From Liolophura sinensis (taxonomy: Eukaryota > Mollusca > Polyplacophora > Chitonida > Chitonidae): a stretch of DNA of 64,000 nucleotides. Each line of letters begins with the position of its first letter. Within the stretch, counting starts at the first letter, position 1. The stretch spans positions 85,726,644 to 85,790,643 of the forward strand of contig NC_088295.1 in NCBI RefSeq assembly GCF_032854445.1, written 5' to 3'. Of this stretch, positions 1 through 13,577 are shown one piece after another. A program made the position numbers and the translations under genes. Under the pieces are notes generated by a model. It searched no databases and had not been told where the DNA came from. It worked only from the letters and a program-made list of their open reading frames with translations.

Positions 1-3000
1 AATCATAATTACCCTAATTCATAATTATGTAAGTTATACAACTCCTCCCACCACCACTCCACCCCCAAATCATGTGACTGGTTGCTATTACACGCAAAAG
101 ATAGTCTCTTCATGTGGTTTGGCAACCGTATTTTAATTTGATATCATTCAAACTAACATGTTTCTAGGGAATTCAATTATTTTCTCAAAAACCGAAAACA
201 TTTAAACTTTTTTGGTATATGTCTATAGTTTTCCAGTTTATTGAGAAATGTCGGTGGTCAGTGTGCTTTATGCCGAAATCTCGCTGATGGCCATATATTG
301 GCTGCCGATACTCATGTATATCAAGGAACATGGACATGACTGCATTAAACTGCAAGCATATTAACCGTAACATGGTATACCTGTCAGCGAATTGGCAGAG
401 GCTATACGCAATCGAATGAACGGGCGGTTATCCAGATGATCAGTCGTCCGATCAGTGTACGAGGTACGTTTACACACCCAAGCTGAACTCGCTCAACACT
501 AAATAGCTTTACCAAATTTGATCGCAAAAATCGATTTCTACCAACATTCCACGCATTTTTTCTAGAAGGTTTCTGAAATGTTCTTAACATGCATGTGCCT
601 GCCTTTTTTTTCTTCTTTTTTTTTGTTTGATGTCGGTAGATGACGTCACGGTAACGTTACATACGAAACGCAAAATGAAGAGTTACAGCATAAAGAGGAG
701 ATAAGGATGTTATCAGAAGGCTAAAAGAGCAGTAAATCCATCGATCCCTCGCCGCTTAATCAATCTCCGCTTTTCTCAGTCTGATCAGCTGTCCAAACTT
801 CTAAAACGCCTTCATGCTTAAGTCCACGCAGAGGAAAAATGCCTCTCTTGTACTAAATCAGCAAGCTTGTGGTATTCTTCAAATGTAATATCGATATGAT
901 CTCGATATCGATATGGAGAGGAAGCCAGCATGAGCTAGACTTTGAACTCACAACGACTGCATTGATGTGAATAGATTTAAGAAAGTTTAAAATTACCTAG
1001 GTATATCAGTAACGATTAACAAAACTGATAATGAAAACCTGTCTCGTTGCCATCACTCGCAAAGTGATGACATAGAGCAATCGTAGTCCGTATTTGAAAA
1101 TGTACAGGTCACCATGACAGTTCACTCTACATATACTGTCCTGTTACAGACATAAAACCACGCATACTTTGGCTAACGGGAAAAAAATAATGTTGACTAT
1201 ATAAAATGCAGAATAATTTTTGTTTTGCATTTATATTTGTTTTCATTTTACATGTTTGTTATCCTCTGTTCTTCTTCTATTCGCATTTAAGTTTTGGACA
1301 AAACGGATGTTTCCTCTTCGTAACATGTATGCCTGAAGGCGTGCTGACCACGCAACCTTTCCAATGTATTTAAAATTGCGACATCTTAGGATTTAGCATA
1401 ATTTGACAGCTGGCGGTGAAAATCACTTTACTGACCTTTACGTCAAGTGAAACTCTAAAAGTCCATGGCGGTTTATGACATTTATGTGCTCGATACCAAA
1501 ATGTACTCATATATATGTGATAAAAACAGCTCTTACATATAAGGTCAGTTTTCACTTAATTATTGCATGTAACTATTTACTTATTTAATTGATCGATGTT
1601 TAACGAATGCACGTAACCAAAGAAATTACGCAAATTCTTGCATTTACATAAATGCACTTTACAAAATGGCGGCAAGTGCGTAGATCCAGACGAGCAAGCA
1701 CATTCCATGTAAGCAACCCGTCAAATTATGACCAGCAGCTTTATCAGTTTACTTATGGACAACATTTGCCGTCTTTGTTTTAACCAATCTGTAAAATCGA
1801 AAAGGTAACGTCCGCCACAGGTCACACATACACGATTCCTCGAGTTGCAGACAGCTTTGACAAACTCTTTCAAACGGTGGATCGACATGATTTCAAAGGT
1901 ACAGGCCATTAGCTGTCGTTACCACAAGAGGCAAGTCTATGCAGGGTTTTACGCACAGGCCTTTAGCCATGCTCAAGACAGCATTCACCAGAAGGCTTGT
2001 TTACTTGACACACTAACCTTTTCCCCTGAAACCTGCCTCTGCAGATGAACGTGTACAAAGAAATATGCATTGGTTTTTTTTTTACATTGTTCCAAATAAC
2101 TAGGCATAGATTAAACAACATAGAACGATTACCGAATACAACATGATCTGCTGATGTGGGCAGCAAACAATATAATGATATAAGTCATATCTTGCACATA
2201 TAAGGTGGTATGCACAAAATAAAATGTATAGCCTGAACAAAATTTAATTAACCCAGTTGTGCCTTGTAACTTCTTTGACAAGTCTATGTTTCATAATGCA
2301 CAGAGTGGTATTTTCACGAATTCGTGCCGCTGCTTTCGTATATAAGATTTCTCGCAAGTTCACGTGGAGATAGCCAATGCAACACTCGCGCAATCCTGTC
2401 AGTTTCGTATTCAAAAGTTTTGCACTGTCGTCCACCGCAGGGCATATTCTAGTGCCAAAGGTCGACCGTCTGTAAGCGCCCTTGTCGGCCCAGTTGCGCT
2501 TGTACTGGCCGTTGGTGCCTGGTGTTCATGCCTTCCCAAGTAAAACATAACATAAATCAAAAAATCGATCGTGGCCAAAAGATAATGCCAAATAATTACT
2601 GTTAGCTTTTCTATTATTTATGATCGGAAATTCTTTTGGCAGATGTTATTATGCTACATGGGGCTAGTGTGTGAATACGCCTGGATTGACGTCACGCCTT
2701 ACGTCATCTGGTGTCCAACAAGCACCTCGAGCCCGAGAACCTGACACCGTTCTTTGTTTTTTACGTGCAATGTGAGAAACGCGCTGCTTCGGCAAAACAT
2801 CGGCAATAAAGAAAAATGACATTCTATTACATGCAGAAATAAAAGACCGATTGAATCCCGTATTTAGAATTTATTGGACACTTAAAGCGAGATCTGCGCC
2901 ATATTATAGAGTAACCGGTTGATTTGTATAGATGGTTGCATGGAACAAGAGAATTGCGTTATGTACGTGAACAGTGGCACGCAGATCTCAATCATTAGCA

Positions 3001-3100
3001 GAATAGGCTTCGATACAGAAGCTATAGACTCCAACGTTTGATGTCAAGTGGTGCTGTGATTAACCGCTGAGATTGGACCTACCAATTACAGCCCATAGAG
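1..3100. other. Intergenic, no gene recognised
   Basis: AT-rich sequence with stop codons in all frames. The longest open stretches are about 60-67 codons, have no recognisable motif and are not framed by convincing splice sites. A pyrimidine-rich run lies near 601-625. I see no RNA gene or well-preserved mobile element here. Confidence 0.5.
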
Positions 3101-3120
3101 CTCCCGACGTCACCAGCATA

Positions 3121-3217
<97 letters not shown>
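3121..3217. repeat. (TA)n microsatellite
   Basis: An uninterrupted TA dinucleotide run of about 48 units. The apparent Tyr-Ile reading frame through it is an artefact of the repeat. Confidence 0.97.
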
Positions 3218-3219
<2 letters not shown>

Positions 3220-3310
3220 GATGAACACCTGACCGTACCTGTTTATATGGTCACTAACTTTAGAGTTATATTGTCCACATCACATAAAAAAAACTTGATT
3301 ATACATAAAT

Positions 3311-3620
3311 AACACCTGTGTTGAAATCTAACACAACAGCTTGTGTTGCTTTTATTGAACACAGACATGTGTTACCCAACACAAACATGTGAAGTACACA
3401 ATAATAAAACACAAACTTGTGTTGAACCAAAATAAGGTCATTTATGCATATCATGTGCTCTTATGTATAATATCCAACAGATCTTGTGCTCAATTCTTTC
3501 AACTCAAGACTTTGTTTTACTTCAACACAAGATACACAAGAGTTGTTCAAATATGTCACAAGACTTTTGTTGGAAAGAACACAAGTTTGTGTTCATACAA
3601 CACAAATATCTTTCTTTTCT
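3311..3620. repeat. Degenerate palindromic AACACAA/TTGTGTT repeat
   Basis: The segment is built from many copies of the half-site ACACAA and its complement TTGTGT, often as short palindromes such as AACACAAACTTGTGTT (3409-3424) and AACACAAGTTTGTGTT (around 3579-3594). Spacing is irregular. It ends next to a SINE tail remnant, so it may be part of a decayed mobile element. Its class is not known to me. Confidence 0.6.
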
Positions 3621-3633
3621 GTGTGTATACAGG

Positions 3634-3671
3634 AGACGGCGTAAAACACCAATCAAATAAATAAACAAATG
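3634..3671 (+). mobile_element. SINE family A tail remnant
   Basis: The sequence acggcgtaaaacaccaatca followed by an AAAT-rich end matches the 3' end of the tRNA-derived SINE seen complete at 47.5 kb. Only the tail survives. Confidence 0.7.
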
Positions 3672-4384
3672 TATAGAGGAGTGATAGTAGTTATCACTAC
3701 TATACATAAGAGTCTATCACACGTCTTTTCATTGAGAAGAACTGACAAAATGGTATTCTTCGAGATTATTCTTCATTGTAACGTGTATTTTGAAATGCGC
3801 ATGCGTCGTACTTTCGCACTGGGCTATTTTTTCTTGTTTTCCTTTGTATGTGTTTTGTTAAATCCAGTTCAGTGTGTTTTTTTCTTTCTTTAGATTTCAT
3901 CTTTTTCCAGTCGTCCCATTGTTTGGTTCTCTCCCCAGTCTGCACTGCCTAACTTATTTTGCATATCTAGAACAAATACCGAGGTTCAAGCCAAAGTCCA
4001 TGGTCAGTCCCAAAGCGTTGATTATTGCAATACAGCTTCCACCTCGGATACAGGTTCAAGACATTGTCGTGGTTCGAGCTCAAAACTTCGGTAATTATTG
4101 GAGGTGCTCCATCTGGAGATATACGCCATGTAGTCTATCCGACGTAATATGTCTGAAATTATGATGAAAATGAGATTAAACCATAGCCAAGAGACAAAGA
4201 CGAAAACTGTAAATCCCCATTTACTTTATAGCTTTCCATTTGTCTTTGTTTATCACCATACAATTGTAAATGTTGCAGGCGACAGTTCCAAGTGTCGTCT
4301 GCTCACATCCAATTTTATTCCATTTCAGTCAATATGCAATGTCTTCAAGTTAATTATTCTTGTCAGGTAATTGCCGAAAATCGG

Positions 4385-4502
4385 TGGTTTTACTCCTGCT
4401 ACTCCGGTTCCCTCCACCTACATACACGACCTCTGTCATATTGTGAACAATTCTAGAGCACGACGTTTAACATGAATCAATCAATCAATCAATCAATCAA
4501 TC
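4385..4502 (+). mobile_element. SINE family C tail fragment with (ATCA)n end
   Basis: The block has ggtggttttactcctgctac, an actccggttccctcc box, and then a gcacgacgtttaac end followed by an ATCA microsatellite. The same boxes recur at 24.3, 38.6 and 50.8 kb. This defines a third SINE-like family, distinct from families A and B but with a similar 3' logic. Confidence 0.55.
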
Positions 4503-5151
4503 CTTTTCCATCCAGTTTCAGGCACTTTATTCTCTTTTTTGGTTTCTTGGAACTTTGTTTGTCTCAGTTGTGTCATCGATTCCCATTCACTCTCGTTGTC
4601 ACCATGACATATTGCATGATACCCGACAGATTGCCGATCCCTAATCATACCTTCCCTATACATAAAAAATGAACATTAATCTCTTGTTATTTTGACACAA
4701 TATCTCCACATCCTCGGAAATGAATTAAACGAGAACCTGTCAATCAACTGACGTTGCCAGGATGGAATTTTTGATCATTTTGAACCGTGTTATCATGACC
4801 TTTACCGCAAACGTTCGGATAAAGACTTGTGGGAAATGTACTTTGATAAAGGTAATCAGGTTCGTTTCAAACCAATTAACTAACTAGATTCTCTGACAGG
4901 CATCCTTGATTTTTCTCATCCCACTTTTTGTAGCCAGGATTGCGGATCGATGGGCCTGCACTGACGACAGCCTCCTCCTCACAACAACTCCTCGCACGTC
5001 ACCATCGTCCACTGTGTTGGGTATTTCCAATTTTCACCCACAACAAATTAATCTGTCTGTATATGAATGGCGATAGTGTGGAGTATGTCCTTCACAAGTG
5101 GATTCATCTGGGCTATACTGGGTATAAATGGTACAGCCAAGAAGTGCAAGC

Positions 5152-5660
5152 AGTTGACTGACTGACTGACTGACTGACTGACTGACTGATCGGCTGCATG
5201 ACTGACTGACTAGCTGCATAACTGACTGGCTGCATGACTGACTGGCTGCATGACTGACTGACTGACTGGCTGACTGCGACTGACTGACTGGCTGCATGAC
5301 TGACTCACTGCATGACTGACTTCATGACTGACTGGCTGCATGACTGACTGGCTGACTGCATGACTGGCTGCATAACTGACTGGCTGCATGACTGACTCAC
5401 TGCATGACTGACTTCATGACTGACTGGCTGCATGACTGACTGGCTGACTACATGACTGGCTACATCACCGACAGGCTGTATGGCCGACTGACTGACTGGC
5501 TGAAAGGCTGACTGCATGACTGATTGCATGTCTGACTGTATGACTGACAGATCGATTGCATGGCTGACTGCATAACTGACTGCACGACAGACTGATCGGT
5601 TAGCAGCATGATTGATTCACTAATTGACTGTTTGACTGACTGACTACACGACTGACGGAA
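5152..5660. repeat. GACT-based tandem repeat
   Basis: Tetranucleotide array (tgactgac) diversified into longer units of the type gactggctgcatgactgact. Reading frames on the minus strand rich in Ser-Gln-Ser-Val are products of the repeat and not evidence of a protein. Confidence 0.95.
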
Positions 5661-8600
5661 TCCATTTTCGGCTAATGCGTATGCGGCATTATTTCCCTCG
5701 GAACTGGATCTGGAGAAAGACTATTTCACTTCCCAATAAAACCGACACATTCTCAGTATGGTGGTATATGGGTGAAAATATATTCCCAGTATAGCGGTAC
5801 ATAGGTGAAAAAAAACACACATTTACCATCAACTTCCATCCGGCTGAGTTTGCATAATTTTGCTGATGGGTCAATATTTGGTAATGTTGAGTTTCCAAAG
5901 GGGCAAACGTGTTTTTTTTTTCAACTTCATATTTGACGGGTATTTTTAGTTATATGATCAATGCACAGCACAGAACTACATGATTTCAATAGTGTACGCA
6001 AATTACTCACATAACCTTAATTAAATTTTCCACTTTTAGCACTACTAATTAGCATACAATGTCATTTCCGTCACGAAATGGATACACATATTGCAGTCGT
6101 CTGAAATCCAAATATCTTTGCTCTACATTTTATAGATCTTTGCAATTTTATCTTTAGTTTCACGGTGAAAGCTTGAACATCAAATCTGGCTTTAAAAGTC
6201 AAAAAGTCAAATTTAGCGATATCTTCTGATGAACAAGCTCTAGAATAATCCACTTGACAACCGACTGTCACTCCAGAAATGTGCAATGATCAACCTTATG
6301 TTTAATTTACAAAAGCTTGGTGACAAGTCCATCTGAAATAGGTTAGATGTTGCCTTATTTACAGAGCACAGTTATTAAATCAAGCAAAACCTGTTGCGTG
6401 ATGCAGGTGGCATGCTGAGACGGAGATGACAAACTGTGACATAGATAACAGTTTATAACAAAAGGCAGTCTCATTAGTTATTTGAACTGATTTTAATGCT
6501 TTGAGATGAGATTAAGTAGGAACAACGACGATGGTATGTATTTTCACTCACTCTCAACAACAGAGGGGTTATTCGCTGATCGCTGTTATTAGACAATAAA
6601 ATTAACATGTGAAATGAAGTAAAATATCCTTGAGTAGGCCTACGGAGTAAAACACCAATCAAATAAGTAAATAAATAAATAACATGTCAAATGAAAGGCC
6701 GTACATGTGCTTTGTATAATCTCGTCAACCAATATGAGTTCAAGTGAGGAGTCATAAAGAAGAATTGCACAATATTCTTTTTTGTTGTTGTTTTGTCTTT
6801 GGGGTCTGGAAGCGAAGCGATCCAGTGAGGTCATACGAGGTCATTTCTGAGGTGGTGAAAATTGTCACCGACTTTACGATGTAGTTCCAATGTTCTGTCG
6901 CGGTGTGTTTTAGCACCCCCTAGAAGGGGTTTCTTCTATTTGAGCGTGTAAACCCCCTAGAGCATCGTTATTGTGAAGCACAATACTTAGTTCATAAAAT
7001 GCTGGTCAAATTATGTCTGCATTATACAAAATAGTTGCATTTCCAGTGATTCGACCAGGCCATGATTTTAAAAAAAAATATTGTTGCGGGTAAGGTGACT
7101 TGATTCGCAAAGTTCGGACCGACTCAAGTTTTCCCAGGAAATATGAGAATTTCTTTCTTCGGGAACAAACATTGCCTAACAGGAACCACTGCTCTGCTTT
7201 TATTTACAGACATTAGGTTCAGCAGTATAAGTTTGCTCACAGGAGTCAGAAGTAATTCATTTCCTTCTGCTACGTTACAGCACATTCTTCTTCACACCAT
7301 GAATGTAGGTCCCATACATCTAACAATGGCATCGTTTAAACCTAATGTTTTGCACTCAAAAAGTCACAGATCCATTGGACCTGTACCGTTTAATACCACT
7401 AGTTAGTAAGATCAGTTGACCTACATTCCTGCGGCTGATACCTTATAATCCCGCACTTTCACTGCACAATAATCGGACCCTTATCAAAAGGAGGGGTTAT
7501 AGGTTTTTAAGTTGTTGCCTTTCGCAAAACAAAGTTTCTTACAAAACTTGCTTTGAGATTTGATTAAGACATGTCTAGTTTAAAGAGGTATACCGAAGAT
7601 TTTTGGCAAAAATCCATTTCGCTGAAAATTAAAATCAAATCAATTTTTATCCATTTAGCAAGTATAGTGCAAATTATTGCTTTTCAGTAAGTATCAAACT
7701 TGTACCTGTACTATTTATAGTGTTGAAATGACTTTGAATTTTGAAAAAGTTAGCAATCATCACGCTTTATAAATGTTAAGCACTTTAATATTACCACTTT
7801 GGAACGGTAACATATAACATGTAAGGCGAGATTGACATTTTATGCAAGGTAATTATTTAGGCTACAGGTATTCTCATCGAAAGTTATAATTCAATAAGAT
7901 TTTCGCTGAAAATTTTTTCCGAAAATTTTACGTATGGTTTGAATTCAACATACAGTGTTGTATGTACATATATCTTCGTGCGCAGCAACATATGTGTGGG
8001 CGTCTGTGTCGGTCTGTCTTAACAGACGAGCCATCATATAACAGAAGTTGTCGTCTCTGTAACGGGATTGTCATTTACGTCACGCATTTACGACGCAGAT
8101 GGCAGAAATATATGTTACTGGTTTGTGTGAGTCTGATTGATGCCGTAGCAGACAACACTGTTACGTGTTACTATAGAGCTCAACTTATTTTGTCACATAG
8201 CAGTTAAAATTTTGAATCAGCATTGAATAATTACATGCCTTTGGGCGTTCGTAGATGACAAAGAATGTGAAAAAAAGAACCTACATCTGGGAAGAGAAGT
8301 AGAAATTTTTATAACAAGCTTTGGAGAGACTTTAACCTTCCAATTGCTTTCAAAAATATAGAGCTGCTGTCAACTGTTGAGCCCCACGTGGTCAGTCACT
8401 GCCTTTTCTGAACTATAGTCAGGCAGATCCGCTATCCGTGACACAGAAGACCGAAAATTTAGGGACACCAAATTTTAAAAACAAAAGGGAAATTTTATTC
8501 AAAAGTAATTACTGACTTTTCGGTATAGAAATAAAGTTTTATCACAGTTCAGTCTTACAAGCACATTTTTTGTAATGAAATGAGCGTAATCAGAATTAAA

Positions 8601-9598
8601 TGAGTGCGCCATTTTTTTTGGAGTAGGTCTATATGCTATTTTGACAAAACGAGTGACTTTCAAGGCATAAGAAAAGAATAATTACACTGATATTCCAACG
8701 TGTAAGTATGTATTTAGTCTTATAACGGTATTAGCTTCTTAATCAAGATAAAAAAAAATAGTTCACATCTGACAAAATCAAAATAAATGTGATATCAAAA
8801 CTGAAGGACATGAGGACATAGCCGAATGTTGACCCTTATATCACGATTTAAATTCATCTTTCCTGTAGCTCTTTTTTGTGTTCATCATAAAGTAATTATT
8901 GATCAGTATAAGGGTAATGACCACTCATTATTGTTTAAAATGTAGTCATCAGTATTAGAGATAACAAGTACGCGTTTGAATGTCTTCTGGATAGTATCTG
9001 AGACATGCATCTTTGTGTTCTATATGTAGCAAAATGGAACCAATGGGCCTGCATGTTAGATATATCGAGATCGGTGTCGTCACCGGTAAGTCTTTATATC
9101 AAGGGAAAAAACTCTAGCTAACAAGTCAAGATTTGACGGAGTTGCCTCCCCATGGCCTAAAGTCCATCTGCTGCTGTCAGAGTTAAAAGCGCAAACTGGG
9201 TCGATTTCCTCAGCGTAACAGTCCTGGCCTTCATTTCCACCTGATCAGGGTAAGTTCATAACAGCAGGCAAACATCAGTTACATTCGCCAACGCCAATCA
9301 CTTCATCTCAGAGACAGCTGGAATTGTACACACAGATTATGTGAACTGTGACTTTAAATTGGATTAGACCGCTACAGAATGGCGCTTTTGACAACTGCGT
9401 GGCAACGTCACGGAACGTGCTCACTTGTTCCATAAAATCTCATACGTAGATTTTTCTTTGAAATACAGTACACGCTGGTTTGTAATGTTGCACCATCGGG
9501 ATACTTGCATAAAAGTTTGGCAAAATGGCAACAAACCGCGGATAAAATGAATATTTCAGGATTCTGTCATCTTTGATCTATTTACCTGATTCGTGTTT
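5661..9598. other. Intergenic, no gene recognised
   Basis: AT-rich, with no reading frame beyond about 90 codons and no recognisable domain. A SINE family A tail (taaaacaccaatcaaataag) lies at 6648-6690. A short Met-starting segment at 9033-9088 ends in a good donor (ACCG|GTAAGTC) but is too short to call. Confidence 0.45.
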
Positions 9599-9599
9599 T

Positions 9600-9802
9600 A
9601 CACCCTAGTCAAGAATATTTTACTTGTGTGACGGCGAACAATATTATTGTGGGAGGAAACCAGTCCCGGAGGAAACCAACGGCCATCCCACTGACGACGT
9701 GAGAGGAAACCAGCAAGGGTTGGACTTGCACTCACAGCTCTTGCATTGGTGAGAGGTTCCTAAAGATATTGATGCGCTGGCCACTCGGCCACGGAGGCCC
9801 CT
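9600..9802 (-). mobile_element. SINE family A, near full length, diverged
   Basis: Reads on the minus strand from the tRNA-like head (ggcctccgtggccgagtggc, the A-box region) through the body (ggtttcctccgggactgg) to the cttgactag tail. It is complementary in layout to the copy at 47.5 kb. The head retains a good RNA polymerase III A-box. The B-box region is degenerate. Confidence 0.8.
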
Positions 9803-10140
9803 CTATCATCTTTAAGACGTTATTCCGGTATAACAAATCACCAGTTGAGGTTTTGCCATGTAAATTGGCGGCGCTGAGAGGACTGATAAGGACAGGCCAA
9901 GTCATTAGGCTGTAATTGTAACGAATTATAGCAGACGTACAAGATCGATCCGCATGAGGTCAAAAACAAACAAAAAAAAAAGCAAAAAAGAAAAGCAAAA
10001 TTTTCAAAGTTATTAATATGAGGTTGATGCCTAATTTACACCTAATTACACTAAATTAATGTCTAAAATGATTTAAACTGTTGTGTGAAAATTTGGCTGA
10101 AAATATATTAATTTTCTATACCTCCAAATAATAGACATGA

Positions 10141-10278
10141 TACACTGTAAATAGTACCGATGTGAATTAACAGTAAAATTTGCGGGCAATTTTCGGACCA
10201 GCGAATTTTACTGCATTTTTACAGCACCACAGTAAAGAATTCTGTAAAAACTACAGATGTAAATTTACAGTATGTGTT
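10141..10278. mobile_element. Possible short MITE-like element
   Basis: About 135 bp bounded by ACACTGTAAAT on the left and ATTTACAGTATGT on the right, which are imperfect inverted terminal repeats. Internal ACAGTAAAATT and AATTTTACTG segments are also inverted. It has no coding capacity. Target-site duplications are not evident, so the call is tentative. Confidence 0.4.
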
Positions 10279-10940
10279 GTGGTTTAACAAATTCGAAAAT
10301 CATAAACCAAACAGAAATGTAGACCTATATATATGCAAACTGAACTTCATATCGGTCTAGATAAACAACCAGATAGATGAATCATACACGACATAATGCA
10401 CGAAAGAATAAGGAGGTTTTGACAAAATTAAGTAATCTTTTTGGAATCACTAACATGTCGAATGTTAAAAGTGTTTACCTCCATTTGTTTTTATTAAGGC
10501 TAATTTATCAGGAATGCAAATCAACCGGCTGTTCGATAGCGTGCGCGAAGCTTTATATCTGTATATTTATTTATGTATTATTTACCATGAAGTTGGATTG
10601 ATTGAGCCATCGTGACGTAAAGTATGTTTGTAGTATGCATAATTACCATGGTTATAAAAGTCAACTAGAACAAAAATAACCTTGTGATTGAGCTTAAACC
10701 TTGCCCAGCAACATTCCCGTAATACTTGAGGTATAGAAGTCGGTGCCCGAGCTGTAACCTGTAGATAACTTCACTGGAACAGCACAGCACGTACCCTCCG
10801 ACACTGGGCTGGAAGACTTGGATTTTCCCTCACGCTCGTGGCTACTCCTGACGCGGCATTACGCTACAAGACCTTTCAAGGTTTTAGCCACTGAGGTAAA
10901 AATGATTCAGGTATTGGACAATATGAGGTTTAAACGGCCA

Positions 10941-11200
10941 TGTTTATTTATTTATTTATTTATTTATTTGATCGGTGATCGGTATACAGCTCAAGATATT
11001 ATTTCACTCATACGACTGCTGCCTGTATCACATGTAGGTTTACATTATGAGAGCACGCCAGGAAGAGTCCGAGTGAAACCCAGGACCATCCACAGGTTGT
11101 TGCAAGATCTCACCACGTTCGACGGGAAAGGAAACCAGTATGAACTCAGATCGGGCGCATATGTGATTGGACGACGCGATCGAGGTTCCTGGCATATTCT
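10941..11200 (-). mobile_element. SINE family A, strongly diverged
   Basis: Starts with (TTTA)n, then gatcggtgatcggtatacag, then blocks matching the body (gtgaaacccaggaccatccacaggttgttg) and the B-box region (gaactcagatcgggcgcat). A 149-codon reading frame overlaps it and is a by-product of the SINE. Confidence 0.7.
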
Positions 11201-11621
11201 GTTATTTCATTCCACCTTTAATTTTGATGTAAGCAATGCAGTAACATTTACTGAATTCATCGCGTAGGCATGGTCTATCCACATGCTTGGTCAAAGAAAA
11301 ACCACAGCGAGTGTCCTGGTCGTAATTGAAACGTTCTTTGATGTTTGCCGCCGTGGCCTAGTTTAGGTGTAAAGCAGATTTATTATACAGACTCGGTATA
11401 ATATTGTCAGTTTCGGGAAAACTGTTAATGTCGTAATATATATGCAGAGAGGAACACAGTGACAATCTGGTATATGTAGTGTTTTAATGTTCAGTGTATC
11501 AGTCTAGCTGAAATTTGTCTACTGCATCTCATTCTTTTGTAGCTCAGTGAATGTCTGATAGGAGCTATTGCCATAAATGCAATGATTTAAACTTTTTTAT
11601 GGAGATCGAATTCCCCTGTCT

Positions 11622-11827
11622 ATGGTAGCTGATAGCGGCCCTTTTCACGGCGCCCTCGGCGCCCTCCTGTTAATTTCTGCACGTGCGTATTGGTCTGACA
11701 GTTTCCTACACGGCTTAGTAAAAGACATAGTCAGACGGTTATTTGTTGTCGTCGCGGAAGGCACGCAGGGCGCGGTTCGGCTCCCTCTACGTGTTCTAGC
11801 ATTGTGCGACTTGCCTTGGCAGAGAAG
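11622..11827 (+). CDS. Candidate first exon of a cysteine-rich protein
   Basis: Open frame from an ATG at 11622 to a donor AGAAG|GTAATA at 11827/11828, giving about 68 residues and ending in phase 2. The exon is clearly richer in GC than its surroundings. Residues 9-22 (HGALGALLLISARA) could be a weak signal peptide with cleavage after Ala-Arg-Ala, but the hydrophobic core is short. The phase matches the acceptor at 13577, and the join would create a basic run (Gln-Arg-Arg). No family is recognised. A 5' exon could lie upstream, and the start is unproven. Confidence 0.4.
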
Positions 11828-13577
11828 GTAATACATTCCACCTAGTCCAGAAACTCCACATTTCTTGCTTTCTTTATGCGCGACATCTTCATATATCGTC
11901 TAAGACAAACATTAAGTCATGGGGTCTGATAAAGTGATGATAGCTCATAAGGGATTCCCTGCAACCTTCATCCATAAATATCTGACCTGTTTGTTTACTA
12001 ACACGTGTGAGAAAATGGCTTGTGCAGTTGTGGCAGCAATATGGACTTGACCCTATATGATAATCAGGTCAAGCGCCTGCACTAACATTCAAAATGTGAC
12101 GAGGCTAGAAAGAGTTCCAATGCAGGCGAGCGCCGCTCAGTTTGGAGGATGTTATCTATAGGCCCGTATGTTAAATTATGGCGTGTGTCGTCCAGTACTG
12201 TACTTTGCAAGCCAGGTATTGGCTAAGTTATTGGAACTACTTCGATTCCCCGGTTTAGTGTTTTGCTTTCGGTTCCTGGTGTGTATACAGGTTTGTTCAA
12301 CTGAACCGTGCCAATCGACGCAGAAAGGATACAGGCTAAATGCGAGTGAGTAGTAAGGTCTACCATATACTTTACGGCAAGTGAGAGAAAACAGTGACTG
12401 CTATTCCGTTGAACTTAGTACTTAATCCAAAGTCGGGTATAATGGTTTGGCATAGTTTGGATTTACACTTACTTTCTATATGCAAACAAAGATTTTTTAG
12501 TTATTGCTTTGCGTGCATGCTATCAGGTCATGTTTTACAAATCAGTCAGTAATGCACAACGTGTCAGAATATATACAAACTACGATGGGCCAATGATCAA
12601 AATCCAGCAAGCTGCCATTAGAATCTAAACAATGCACTTTCTGTTTTATTTCAAATAGTCAAGTTCTTTTCTGGTATATATGTCTCAAATACGTCAACTT
12701 AAAGTTAATGTGTTAATTTGCATTTGGCATATTAACTTGCCACTTGTCATTTTTTCATTCGGCTAGTGTTTTATGTTGCCTGTTTATGTAAATGGTTAAA
12801 CTGTGCATGTATCGGGTTAACTGTAATGCCATTATATAATATGCCCATTTGTAAATTATATGCAAACACTAATTAGACTTTTCCTGAAGGGGCGGGTCTA
12901 TATGGCACATACACGACTGGCTGTTTGACCATCCGACAGAGAAGAGTTAACCACGCCCACAAGATCGTTTGAACAAGGTCGGGCACAAGGCTATATTATT
13001 TCAGCGTCAGTTTTCGCCACGTTCTCATCCACAAGTATGGAAACAATGACATTGATACCGGTACACAGGAGTTTCGTTTCCTGATCAAGCTTTTATGTGA
13101 AAACCTCAGCAGAACTGACCTAATAGGCTACAAGCACACAAACTGGTGTTTGTTTCTTCTCTGCGTATTCTCGCTGATCACAGATGTTCTTATGCACCTG
13201 TAGGCCGAGTCCAATCTGATGTTTTCTCATCACACATCATATATGCGATGAGAGACCAGATCTAACTACGGGTAAATAAGAGCTCCTGTGTTGTTGATGT
13301 CAATTCAGTTTGGGGCGTCAGTCCAACCGTATTTAAGCATTTGTCCACACCTGCTAGGAGACTGGAACCAAAGGTCCTAATCTCTAAATTAACATACCGG
13401 AAAGCGACCATAGCGATTAAATCTTCCACTTTCGAGAAGTGTTATGTCTGACGGACAAAATAGCAGATCAGTTGGTCGAGGCTAATTTTAACATGCTTCC
13501 CTACTGGATGAATATAATTTAAAGGCGTAGCGTGTAGGCCTATAGCAGCATTTATTACTAAGCGTTTTCTTTTTCAG

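Noticed and set aside
5034-5529. Ser-Gln-Ser-Val-rich frames on the minus strand
   Set aside because: Translation of the GACT-type tandem repeat.
9033-9088. Met-starting 18-codon segment with donor ACCG|GTAAGTC
   Set aside because: Good donor and start context, but too short, with no downstream exon that can be linked.
10818-11267. 149-codon plus-strand frame
   Set aside because: Most of it is a diverged SINE in the opposite orientation, including a (TTTA)n run read as Leu-Phe-Ile-Tyr.
12291-12345. Short segment between acceptor-like gtgtgtatacag and donor-like GCGA|GTGAGT
   Set aside because: Considered as a middle exon between 11827 and 13578, but a TAA interrupts the required frame.
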